A stretch of 64,000 nt of DNA from Climacium dendroides (Eukaryota > Streptophyta > Bryopsida > Hypnales > Climaciaceae), in assembly GCA_950106755.1 (NCBI GenBank), contig OX467082.1, positions 16,554,001 to 16,618,000 of the forward strand, in the 5' to 3' direction. Under the pieces are notes generated by a model. It made no database searches, was not told the origin of the DNA, and saw nothing but the letters and a program-made list of their open reading frames with translations. Below are positions 25,819 to 38,400 of this stretch, piece by piece. The translations under genes were made by a program, and so were the position numbers. Position 1 is the stretch's first letter, and each line of letters begins with the position of its first letter.

Positions 25819-26759
25819 TTAACCCCTAAAGGTTTTTGACCATGTTTTCACCAAAAATGCTCTAAAACTGCCATTTCTACCAAATTTTAGAAATTTTTTT
25901 ATTTCTAGACACATGTAACCATAGGATCTTGTAGTACAATGGTTTGTGAAGAAGTGGTAAAAATTTCAGAAATTTTTGCCACATAGAATGCAAAATATTA
26001 GCGTTTGAAGTGACAAAAAAATTTATTTTGTCCCTGCATAAAAACTGGCAATTGCACTTCACAAGGTCACAATTTTATGAAAAAATGTTCAAAACGGTGG
26101 TTACTCTTTGGATTCATTCTTCAAGGCAAGTTGGCTACATGCTTGAAAAATTTCAGATTATTTGGAGTTGTACAATATATAGGAAAAAAATAGTAAGTAG
26201 AAAGAAGTAGAGAATGATTCAAAACACTAAATTGTTTACAATTAATTCATGGAATTGAAAAATGTCAATCCCAATGGTTGTAATGTTGTAATAAACAATA
26301 TACACCTAATGTTTTTTTTGTTTTTTTTCAAAAATATTTAAAATTGAGTAAGATAAAGGACTTCAAAGTTTATTTGAGAGTAAAAAATCTATAACTACCT
26401 ACAAACTACCCCAAACTAAAACTCCTCATACTTTCATCTCATTAATCATAATGGAATGATTTAAAGCTTTCCAAGCATATATAAATCTAGAGAACCAATT
26501 TCAAATTTAAAAAAAAAAAATGATTTTTAAAGAAGTTTATTTTTTTGCCCGGGTTGCCCACTGAATGTAGAAAATGACATATCATACAATAACTTTTAGA
26601 CTATGTAGTCAAAAGTTATGAAAATTATTGGGCCTTGAAGCTACTCCTTGGGCACATATTGTGTGAAAATTTGAAAGAAACAAAAAAACTCCATTCATAG
26701 TGAATTGCCCCAAATCACTATGTTGCCAAAAAAATGCCGTTTGGTCCTATAGGGGTTAA
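25819..26759. repeat. TTAA-flanked non-autonomous element
   Basis: TTAA at 25,819-25,822 and 26,756-26,759 flanks inverted ends CCCCTAAAGGTTTTTGACC and GGTCCTATAGGGG. About 930 bp, AT-rich, no coding capacity. Confidence 0.6.
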
Positions 26760-28580
26760 GTAAAAAAGAAACTATGTTTCATAATAGTAACTATGCATAG
26801 TTGCATTTAGGTGGCGAGGATTTTATATAAGCACATACTTTACAAGGTAAGAGATCCTATTTGTGCCACAATTTAGAAAGTTAGCCCCCCTATTTGTGCT
26901 TCTCTATGTATCAATAGTGCACATTTCAAACAACTTTTAAATGTACCCATTTGGTACATAGTGGATTCAAAAGTTTGTAGATAGTCACATGACACAAATA
27001 GGATCTCTTACTAGGATTTAAGGAGGAATTTAAGCCCACCCATCTAATATTTGTAGTTTTCTACTTAAAAACGCTTTTTCATTGATAATCTTCAGCTATT
27101 CCTTGTAGAATTCCTCAGAATAGATTTTTTTTTCTAAATAGTGACCAATTATTTGCTTGAAGTTTTGATTTTCAACCGACAATTTGGGAAAATGAACCAA
27201 CTCATAATACACTACCTGTGGGTTTCTCTCCCCCCCTTTTTTTCCATTGTCTCTTACCTTCGTCGTTCGTACCTTCCCAGCCAGAAAGAAATGGCGCCCT
27301 TTTTTCCCCCAGACAGTCTCGTTCGTCTTCCTCCCTTCCTCCCCTGCCTCCAGGGCTTTGGCCTCAGCAGCAGCCTGCTGTTGTCTGGATGACGAGCAGG
27401 TCTACCCCGGTCTGTACGAGAGTTACTGCACAACGACAGAGAGACAGAGAGACAGACAGACCCCATTGCGCAGAGTCTCCAAGCTAATAAGTGATGCCTG
27501 TGAATCTGAGATCGGAGCGAACTTAGGCAGACCCTCCTTCATCTTCTCCATCTCCACTTCCATGTCGGTTCCATTTGGTGGGAATCGTAAGACATGGGGG
27601 GGAGCAGCAGCATTGCCGGTGCCATAGATTATTGGCCTGTTTTACAGCTGCACTTCTCCATGTCTTCTGCGCAAGAGTTGCCAGTCGAGTTTGTGAACTG
27701 GAGCTCCAGCTGCAACAGCAGCAGCGGCAGCAGCAGCAGCAGGGTGTAAGCAGATTCCGAAGAGACATGTATGCTGACAGACGGTGGAGCTTGCTTGTTG
27801 AGAGCTTGGGTGGGTTTCTCATTTGGCCCAGGATATGGTGAATGTTGCTTGAATGTGTGTTGAAGTTGTTGGAGTACTTGCCTACATGTCGAGGTTACAG
27901 TTGGTGACTTGCTGGTGTCACAAGAACGAGGTTTTGGGATTGTTTGGCTGGTTTTCTGGATACTAAATTTAGCGTGCAAGTGCAATCAGTGCAATGCACT
28001 TGGTTGTCAGGGGCGGGAGAAGCGTAATTACGTTGGTGGACAGCAACATGGTGAACGTACAGGACCATGCAATGCATAGGATATAGATCAGCTGCCAGCA
28101 GTGAGTGAGGACCTCGTTTGGAGAGGATTGTAATGGTACTCTGTTTCTGATCAGGAGGAAGGAATTGCTCAGCTGCTGCTTCTTGAATATAATGTCCCTG
28201 CTTCGTGAACAAAATTGCAGTACGAGCTCGCTTACTAATGTTACATGCCCTCACATGACCTTACATAGCAACGCTCGAAATGTGAAAGAATTGTAATACA
28301 ATTCTGGCATTGGAATATAATACGCTTGTGTCTGCTTGCCTCTGGAAGCTAGTACTACGACGTTTTGAGGAAAAACTTCACAAAAGGCGAGGGGTGTAAC
28401 GAGCGATTTTGGTTTTCTTTCATGCAGAGTTCCAAGATGGTGAAGGATGGTAGAGCACCTTTCGAGAGCTGCGATTATTGGTTTTCTGTCTGTGAGGTGA
28501 CGAAACCTTGAAGCAGGAGCTAGCGCACGTGCCAAAGCGAAGCTGGAATCGTGAAGAAACGGAGGAGAGCTGCTGCAGCA
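26760..28580. other. Upstream region of the TRM-type gene
   Basis: From about 27,230 the composition becomes GC-richer, with CT-rich tracts, a GACAGAGA repeat (27,436-27,460) and a CAG-rich run (27,713-27,745). This fits a promoter and 5' UTR of the gene that starts at 28,581. ORFs overlap on both strands here without any recognisable domain. Confidence 0.4.
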
Positions 28581-31500
28581 ATGCCCGTGTCAGCAGACCT
28601 GCTGAAAGCCTTGGCCGAAGACCCCAAGTCATTGGAACACCAACTGGGCTGCATGGCAGGACTCTTTCAGATCTTCGACAGGCAAGCGCTGGGTCGCCGC
28701 TATGGCTCCAAGCGCGTCAGCAACGCCGGCAGTGGTAACCAACTTAGCGCTACTTCACTCACTCCTCTTGTGTCCCTTCTCACAGCGCACAATGCAGCTA
28801 GTCACGATCTGAATTTTTTGGGATTGATTTTTTAAATTTTATTACAGGTCAATCGCAGCCCACATCAGCCTGCGAGACGCCGCGCCATGACCATCACCAC
28901 CACCACCGTCACAACAATCCGTATTGGATGGTAAGCAAACAAGCAAACAAGCGCGCAACCTACATTGCCTCTCTCGAACCTCTCGTGCCGGTGCGATCGA
29001 ATGCATCCTGAATCTTAGATTGGTGGTGACCAATGTGTTTGTGTTGCAGTTTGAGGACGACTCGTCGCAGCGGATTTCGGGCGACAGTTTCGCAGTCCCC
29101 AAGAATGTGGAGCCGCACCACCGCCCTGCGTACTCCGACAGCAGCGAGATTTTCACGAAGTCGTTTGAGACGCCAACGGAGAGTCGCACTTCTCCCGACG
29201 AGAAATCGAACTTGGACCTGTCGCCCATGTACTCGGAAGAGTCGAGCGTGTGGGATCCATCTCGCGATTGCACGACTTCTCGTTACGCGAGCTTCGAGCA
29301 CCACCACGACGAGCGCAGTGAGCTTCTTCATTGCAACAACAAGACACTGAATGTCATCGTTCCCTCGCGCGTCGCGCCCACGTCTGACATCCGCGACATC
29401 GTGCGCGCGTCCTTCGAGCGCGACCACCACCAGCGTCCGTCGTTCCCCAGCCACAAGGCAGAGAAGCCGCGCCTCTCGGTGGACGCGGCCAGCCATGGCC
29501 AGTACTTGATGAAGAATTTGCCGCGCTCGGCGTCTGTTGATGGCAAAGACCGGTCATCGGTCGCGGTCGCGGATGTGCCACCAGCAGCTCGTCAAGTGCC
29601 GGCTGATTTGCCGCGGTCGTCCTCTGTCGGCGGTCGCGGCCCATCGCGAATGCTGGCCGACTGGAAGGACGGGCTGCGAAGCTCAACTGGCTCCCCGCGC
29701 CTCACAAGCAAAGAGCGCGAGGCGCTTCTGCACAAGCAGAAACTCGACGGACGCGACGGACGCGACGCGACGCGCTTGACGGTGGAATTGAAAGAAGGCC
29801 CGCGGCTATCAGTTTCAGTCGACGACCGCCGCGCGTCTGTTGACGCCTCGCCGCGACCGATTTCCCGCTTCCGCGACGAGCTGCAACCGAATTTCAACCG
29901 AGCGGCGGACATCAAAGAGTTTCTTCTGCGCGGGGAGAAGAAAGCGGCCCGCGACGAGCATCGATTCTCAGTGGATGGCACGCGCGACGCGCCGCGCGCT
30001 TGCATTGCCCCACGCCTCTCTGTCGATGGGCGCGACAACGAAACGGGCACTCTCGCAGCGCGGAAGTTGAAACTACTCGACCCGAAAGATCCCAACCATG
30101 ACGTGAATTTTTGCAGACAATCTTCCGGACGGAAAGCTTCTAATGTGGTGGCGCGATTGATGGGATTAGACGAGCTCGTACCAAAGGAAACGACGACCAC
30201 CACGCCTAACAAAGCGGCAACCAGATTTTCAAACATGGAAACGGAGCTCTACGACCAAGCGTTTCTGCAAAATCTCGAGTTCTCACCCCCGCCACCGCCA
30301 TCTCCTCCTGATGACTACGACTACGCGCATCATGCCTCGGATCAAGAGGCTTTTCATCACGGGCGTCAGACGCAACGCTTCAATGAGTCATCGTCCATTC
30401 ACGACCATTTCGCTGCCAAGCATCAACAGGAGCTTGATTCCCAAGCCAATACTAACACTAGCTCTGAAGGCCTCGTCACGCAGGTGAGATCTCGTATAGA
30501 ACTCTGGAATTGACTTCACTTGTTCCAGAGTAGTCATCTTAGGCAATCAACATTGGTTTGCAATCTCGGGTACAGTTTTTTCTTTCCAAAAATGTACCCT
30601 TGTTACCTTTCGACTGTGGGTTAGTCCGACTCACTTGTGGTGTGTCCCTGGCATGAGCAGCAGCCATATAATTTCAAGGCTCTTGCAATAATACCGTCCG
30701 AGGATCAGGTTGTGAAGCAGCAAGACGAGGAGAGTGTGTTTCTTGGCAAGAACAACGACGAGCCCAAAGATGCACCTCGGTTGGCGAGGAAGGCCCCCCA
30801 AGGGCGGAGGTCTTTGTGGCATATCTTTGAGGCCATGCAACTCAAGGGGCTGCTGCACGGGTCCTCGCGCCGCAAGCAAGCGGAGGCGCTGCGGCTGCAT
30901 AACCTGAAAGAGAAGGAGTGCCTGCAAGTGAAGGAGTGCCAGGAAGTGAAGGAGTGCCAGCGGCGGTCTCAATCGCTTCCTCCCAGACTGAGCACTAGCG
31001 CAGTCGCCAAGGAGCATCACAGCGAAGTTGAGTTTCACGACCGTGCTCCTGATGTGTTTCCTCGAGCGCTTCTGGAGGTTCACAAGGACTCTTTGCTTGA
31101 GCATGCTCAATTAGATGGAAGTGAGGAGGCGTTTGTCGTGGTGAAACCGGTCATTACACGGTCCATGTCATGTAAAGCGCCCGCTGCTTCGTTTGCTCCG
31201 AGTACGAAACCATGTACTCAACCATCTGGGGTGGTGTTGGCGGACACGGACAGTGCCAGGAAATATCATCCTGCTGATGAGATCACACCCAAAAACCTCA
31301 ACAGGTAAAATCATAGTTTGCCCCATTGCTCTTCACTGCTTCCAGTGACGTAAAATTTGGCGTATAGAGCAATCCAATTTGTCATTACAAAACCATGAAA
31401 TCTCGGTGATAGACGCTCGTGAGCGACCTCTTGAAACAAGGCCTCTTGAAACTACTTACGTATTGGGGAAAGACCCATGTTTGAAGTTTTTCCAAAGGAT

Positions 31501-33969
31501 TGGATCCATCGTTCTGACGTGACTGGATCCATTATTGTGTGCAGGGCAATGAACAAAAGTGTGGGAGCGTATCACAGGGCGGTGATAAACGAGCAGGAGC
31601 CCCTTTTGCAACAAGCTCCAGAGTCTTCTTCACAGAGTACGAATGGACGGCAGTCCAGGAAGGAACGTGAACGAGGAGTAGCTGCAGCAGCAGCGCGCCC
31701 GACGAAGTCAATGTCTGAGTTGCCGCAACGAGAGCTACAGCAGCGAGACTCTAGCCCTCGCAGTTCCCGTGGGGTGACAGCCACAAACAATTCGCAGGAG
31801 AGTCGACCCACTCGTTCATGTTCGCCCAGTTCCGTATCGCCGAGGTGCCCAGGAAGCGCCGAAAGTGGAACTACGCGAGTGACGGAGGCTGGCAAAGTGC
31901 GAAGGAAAGCAGTGGCTGTGAAGGACCGTGAAGAAAGCAAAGCGTCGCTGGCGCATTTGAGAGCGAATGCCACAAAGCAAGAGTTTCTCAAGGAGAGAGC
32001 CAGTGGGGATCCGGATACGCCCAGGCTGCTGCGACGCAGCAGCTCCGAGGGCAAGCTGCTCTCCAAGATTGCGGACAAAACCGCCACTGCAGACAGTGCG
32101 AGCTCTGCGAAAGTCAGGAGTGGAAGTTCACCCAGTATGAGTCTGTTGCGGTCGAAGCGGCCTGTTGCTAAAGACACCAGCAAGTCGCCCATGAAAACGC
32201 GGCCCACGAGTGCTCTGGGTGGTCTGAAAAGCGTGGCCAAAACGAAAGAGCGCACTGTTGGTGGTGAAAGTATGCAGGCATCGAATGTAAATAGGCCTGC
32301 AAAACCGGATTCTGATTGTGTCCCTTCAGCTGCGCAAGCACAGCAGCCGACTGAGAGCAAGGCTGGAGGTCTTCAAGCTCCGTCAAGGTGCGAGGTGCGG
32401 GCCACACAAGGTGGGGCTTTGGACCAAAGTGGAGATACAACGCACGCAAATGCAAGAGATCATAGTGTTAGAACGAACCCCAAGGTAAGATTGAGCTCCA
32501 TCGCGCTGTTAATGTGTTTTCGGTTATTATCTGACAACGTAGCTTTTATTTGTGTTCGCATGCTTTTAGTAAACTAAGAATATTAATGGATACTTTGTTC
32601 TGTGAATGCAGGCTCGGGAAAAGAGTATAGAAATAGACGAGGGGGTGAAAACACCTCGTGGTGTTTCTATCAAGAAGATCGACTTTTCCGAGGATGCACA
32701 AGCGGACGTGGCTGAGCAACCCAGTCCTGTCTCTGTGCTGGACAACTCCCATTTTGATGAGGAACTAACGCCCAGTCCAAAGGCGGGCAAGACCAGCGTC
32801 GTCAGCCTTCAAGGTATTAATAAGCAACCAGTGATCCCAACTCATAATGCCAATTCTTTACCCAGCTTGCTTGACATGTCCTTTTCCTTAAAATAATGAA
32901 TACAATGGTGAATTTTCCTCCACTTCAATTGCCTCGATTTTGCAACTTCACCGCAACTTCATCTTATAAATTACAGTCCATTGATAGCTTTCTTTAATCC
33001 CTAAAACTTAAGGATCAACAACAAGCCCAAATGGATCCTCACGATTTTTAGCATACCTGTCACTCGGTACGTTAATTACATGCAGGTCGGAGTATCATTT
33101 CATTTCTTTTCTCACCAACACGCACCGTTCTTCACTGATATAAAACTGATCAAACCCCGTTTAAACTTTACTGTTTTCACACAAACCTCAATCAAGTTGG
33201 CCATGACTTCCTGCGACCTCATCTGACAGTTTCCCCTCGTACTTACTTATGTGCAGAACAGAGCCAACGATCGGAGAAAGACAGGCGTTGGAGCTCAGCA
33301 AGGTTTCTTGACCTAGATTTGGAAGAAGCCTCACCCTCATTAAAGCCACCAGAGTCATCTCAAGACACCCTCGACACTCCATCTCTCCCCATCCCCCAAC
33401 CACCTCCCCACCGCCACATTAAACACCAGAGAGTGTGCCTCAAAGACGCGGACGAAGAGAGCTTATACGTGGAGGATCTTCTCCACGCCTGCAGCTTCCC
33501 AACTGAGCTTCAATCCAGCAACTACGTCATCGACCCCATGACCTTCGACCACCTGGAGTGCCAACGAGGAGACTCAAATGAACTGGACGTCTTAGACAGA
33601 CGCATCCTGTTCGACTGTGTGAACGAAGTGCTGGAGCGCTTGCTGGGGACGCAGTTGAGACCCGAGTTGCGGCCTGGGTTGCGTTGGAACCTGCTGAGGA
33701 ACCGACGTGTGGGCGTGAAGGAGGTCTTAGCTGAGCTTGTGGACATTCCATGTGCGGCTGCTGAAGATGTGTGTGACACGGTTTATGTGATTCTGCAGAA
33801 GGATTTGGTGAAGGGGCGAGGGCAGCAATGGTCGGACTACCACACGGAGCTGCAGGAAGTGGGGATTACAGTGGAGAGAATGATTGTGAAGGATCTGGTG
33901 GAAGAGACGGTGAGGGAGCTCAGTGCTTGGAGCAGTGCTTCGTCTAGTCGCCGCCAACTATTTGTCTAG
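28581..33969 (+). CDS. TRM/LONGIFOLIA-type protein (DUF3741 motif, DUF4378), 1389 aa
   Basis: Seven exons fit in phase: 28,581-28,734, 28,848-28,930, 29,050-30,483, 30,661-31,304, 31,545-32,484, 32,612-32,813 and 33,257-33,969. Near the N-terminus HQLGCMAGLFQIFDR (residues about 20-34) is the conserved leader of TON1-recruiting-motif proteins. SNVVARLMGLDELVP (about 440-455) is the DUF3741/VARLMGL motif. The last ~160 residues form a DUF4378 domain, ending in VERMIVKDLVEETVREL. Between them are several RLSVDGRD/FSVDG-type repeats in a basic, disordered region. Family members bind TON1 and microtubules and control cortical microtubule arrays and cell elongation; that role here is inferred. The ATG at 28,581 is the first good start after an in-frame non-ATG stretch. 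Exon 3 is strikingly GC-rich. It converges with the reductase gene downstream. Confidence 0.9.
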
Positions 33970-35402
33970 AACTTGTTCCAATTTGCTTGATTTTTTTTTG
34001 TATAGTTCATGTTTGGCTTAGCTTGTACATGTATTTGCCCCTCCATTTATCATATTCAAATCGCTTTCGTATTTTGAACATCGGTGTTTCTCTGTAATTA
34101 TAAAATTATTCTTAACATTTATTGTTCGTTCTTAGTTTATTTGTGAACTTGTCGATGCCGGTTCCTTTTAAAGGGCTTGACCTTCTGCTTGAATTCTCAT
34201 CAAACTACTGCCTTTTTTTTCTTCTTGTAGTTCATGTGTTCAAGCAAGGACGTTTTTCTGTAGTCATAACATTTTTCCTAACATTTATTTCTTCTTCGTT
34301 AATATGTCAACTTGTTTGTCTCTATTACAGGCTTGACCTTTTGCTTGAATTTTCAGCAGAATTTTCAGAAACTGATCATGGATATTTTTTGTACAGTACA
34401 GTACAGTTCATGTTTGCCCGGCACATCTATTTTCCCCTCCTTTATTCAGAACGGTTTTTGACGATTTGGATTTTCATCAACTGGCAAAAGCCATAATATC
34501 CAGCCTTACTGGAGTTTACCTGAGGGGAACTTGAGTAAACAACGCTGCTGAATAATATTTTGGAGTTTAGTTTGCTGCTTCAACATTCTTGCCAATATTC
34601 ACTCTCTTTTCACTCAATTCAGTCTATGCCTATTGATCATGTTTTTGGTATCATAAAAACATAAAACAATTTGGTGCTTACCCTTTCAATGATGCCCAAA
34701 TCCATTATTTACTTTCTGCACATTGTTGCTTCTATCCTTGAATGTACAAATATATGATGCAACTCAATGTCATCAAATTGATCATAAGGAACGGTTCGTT
34801 TTGAAGATTCAAGCATACTTGGAATGAACGCAAAAGTTATTTGGACAAAATATCACTCCAAAGCACTTTCTATATCATCCAGAGCGTGGACTTCACAGCG
34901 ATTAGGGGATAAATAATGAAATTGGACACGGCGCTCAAAGAATGAAATTGTAGAAGGTGATGACTCAACTTATATACGAAGGAAAGTATGAATGAGGACA
35001 AAACACTTGAGAAGCAATTACACAACTCAAAATACATCACGTCCAAGCAGAAAATATTGAAAATTTGCACAGAAAACGAGGAACAGTCGCATGATTTAAC
35101 CAAGAAGAAATTTTAAATGATATCTGAAGGTCTAACTTGAGTCATTGAAAGCTTGGAACCCCACCTCAGGAATTGCAGAATAGAATCCACTCGGAAATTG
35201 CCCACTTGTGAGAGTTGAAAATTAGTAGTTTTACTGTACAGACATGCCTTCCCATTCCAAAGAAGGTCGTGGAGCAATACTGCCTATTCGATCTGGCTCT
35301 ATTTTGTATCACACTAGTTTACAAAACTTGTAGACATCAATGTATCAGCGCTTAAAATGAAATGATGGCGTAGAACGAAGTGATGGCATATTTCCAATTA
35401 CA
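33970..35402. other. Intergenic region between convergent genes; 3' UTR repeats
   Basis: It holds the 3' ends of both genes. About 34,107-34,380 shows an imperfect duplication with period about 169 (CTAACATTTATT..., TCAACTTGTTTGTC, GCTTGACCTTTTGCTTGAAT). No further gene is supported. Confidence 0.5.
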
Positions 35403-38400
35403 CTAAAACTTGTGGACCTGCTCATTCTTGTAGCCGAGCTCTCTCAGAAGTCCAAGTACCTACATGAAAAATTCAGCAATTAGGTGCAAACCGTAAACCG
35501 GGATACATATTGAGATTTCAAGTTATAATCATAACCTTGTGACCTAATAGGGCTGGTCAGTATCATCATCATCATACCTGCCCACTGTACCGTTCCTTAT
35601 CTTTCTTGCCGCAAACACGGTCCATTAGCTTTGGGGGTCCACTAACCTGCAACGACAATGAGAAGTAAAAGATTCAGGTTGGGGCACTTTCAGGTTAGAT
35701 ATTAAAATAAGAACTGTTGTACTAGTGCAGTTGACAAGAATGGTCCAACCCGGACAACGTGGTCTGCGTTCCTCAATGTAAAACCACTATGCACAGTCAA
35801 GTCCCCAAAGCTTTAATATCCCACAAAGACATTTCAAAATCTTTCAGTAACACAATTTCATTACAATTTAAACAGTAAGATGAGTTTAAATATGAAATAT
35901 ACAATTTCTACTATTATGTAGGTTTAATTTTTCTAAATATGCAAAAGTGGGGTTCTAATTGAGTAATAAATTTTTACTGACCAATAGGATGGAACAATTG
36001 TTTCATTGCATAATAAACTTAGTACAGTATCTAACATGTCACAATCCTTATTTTATTTTTTAATTTTGAAATTCAATAAATTAGCTGAAATAAAAAATAT
36101 TTATGGTTTTCTTTGCAAAGTTAATCTTGGATTGGCAATATCTTAAGCCAAAAGCACTTTTCACAACAACGATAAAATTTAACTTTGAATCAATGGAAAT
36201 GAGTTATTTTCTATGAATTGTCACCAGGATATATTACGAAATGTGGGATGTGACTACATATAAACTCCACCATCACTAGGAGAAAACCCATCCCCTAGGT
36301 TTATTTTAAAAACCTAGTCCTGTTTAGAAATGATAGGATTTCTATGAGAGACTGCTTAAAATGCTGTAACAATTGCCAAGGTTTGAAGCGACTAGGTTTT
36401 CGGAAGGCGGGGGGATGCAATTTTGTAGTCCACAGATTCAGACGTTCAAAATGAAGTGGTTATCGGACTAGAATCGTGTACCAAAATAAGAGTGCGCGAA
36501 GAAGGATGAGGCAGCGCTTTGTAAATCATATCCGCCGTGACATGCCCCAAACCACCCTGCCATTCTTCACCTCCAATGCTCACAGTATAAAACACCTACC
36601 CCACGGTCCGCACAGAACCACATGAGTTTGGAGAAGTCGATCATCAATCAAATCCCAATCCAATCTGCAAAAGCTCATTCAAACAAGCCAACAAGGAAAA
36701 ATATCCCCAGAACCACGACTTGTGACCTGATTCACCTTAAAATTTGGATGCGTTCGAGATAATTTGTCTAGCTTCTCCTTCAACAGAATATCCTCTGGGG
36801 ACTCGGTTTCATAAATAAGCGAGACCTGTCGTACAATCCATTAAGTTCCATATACAAAAGCAAGACGTTAAACATCATGTACCATGTGAGAAGCCTTGTT
36901 GCTGCTTCAGGTATACTTGTTGCAACTATACTTTAAATAGGCCACACTTGTAAGAGAACCCCGCAGAAGTATGTAGAAAACCTAAGGAGGTTAATCCAAT
37001 CAAATGTATCAGCATTAAAAGCAATTCGCAACATAAAAGAACAAAAAACTTGCTAATTGTAACGCAGGTAGGTAAGTATAACACACCTCGGAAACAGTTA
37101 GCACAACAAAACAATCTTCTCGTGCTTGGTATTGATAAAGTAGGGTGGTTGGGTCTCACCTGAGTGTTATCTTTAGGATTTGACATAATAGCATTGATCA
37201 GCTGCAGCATGTGTGTGATTCCAATATCACCAGCAATCTGAATCCAAACGCCATTCACTCACGTCAAGAAGCTATTCAGTTCTTAAAAACACACTATCTG
37301 TCGTGTAGTATTGGCTGTGTTCCTCGTTCCTGGTACGCTCTTGGATGAAGTCATGTACCATATCATCGTCACTTCAACTGAATACACGCTAACAGAGTTT
37401 CCAATTCTAGCTGATCTGAACGAAGCTGAAGTTGTGACTGCTATTCTGTCACAACCACAAGGTTAAATGTGAGCTTACCATACCCAAATGCTTTTTCATA
37501 TTGGCTTTGTACAGCAGCTCTCCGACTGGGCTACAAACATCAACAGAAGAACTTAATTAGTAATCTCTAGTTGCAACTACAAAAGCCGATTCTTACAGTG
37601 CATTGAATTGAAAAAGCACTCCAGAAGAGGATCTTACCCCCTCATTTCAAGTCCATCTCCAGGAGTCAGACGAGCAATACATTGGCTCATTAAACCATCC
37701 GGAAGGATCTTCACAAGCGAATCACAACAGAGAGCCTCAATAACCACAATTGAATCTCTCGAAGGAAATTAGAGAGACGCAAAATCTCTTCCTAGCCCAT
37801 ATGCACTGATCTACTTGGAATGAACGTGACCTCAGATGATGCAGGTAGCTCTTCAAAACGTTCTAAGAGGTGCTAAGGAGGTCCCTCACTCTGCCAATCT
37901 ACAGTAGATAAGACTATAGATCGACTGACCTTGATCATCAAGTCGAAGTATCCTATTGCACGATAATCTGAAATTGGAACATATCTGGACGCAAACACAT
38001 TGCTTTAGAACATTCCTAAATAGAGAATCAGCAATTTCTTTCTTAAAAGTTCACATACAACTTCGCCCTTTGAATCTCCGTTTTAAGCACAGCACAATTT
38101 AATAGCAACACATACAAAGTGAACGATTTTGAGTTCGAATTCAAAAATCAGAGCTTGCTTCTTCAAGGTGTAAATTATGCTCTTAACATAACTATTATAA
38201 CCGGTTCCTCTAAATCATTCCTTTTCTATACTGCCCTTAAATTATGAATAGGATACATACGAGCGAGTTATCATCTCTTGTCTTCCGCGGCTGTTGACAA
38301 TCTGAGCTCTGAAAAACAAACAAGTCATCGAAGTGATCACTGATTGTTAGATCCCTGAGCAAGCCCTACAAACCTCAGACTACAAACTGAAGAGTTAAAA

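Noticed and set aside
29592..30236. 214-residue minus-strand ORF
   Set aside because: Shadow of GC-rich exon 3 of the TRM-type gene.
31572..32360. 262-residue minus-strand ORF
   Set aside because: It lies antisense to exon 5 of the TRM-type gene and arises from that exon's codon bias; no domain.
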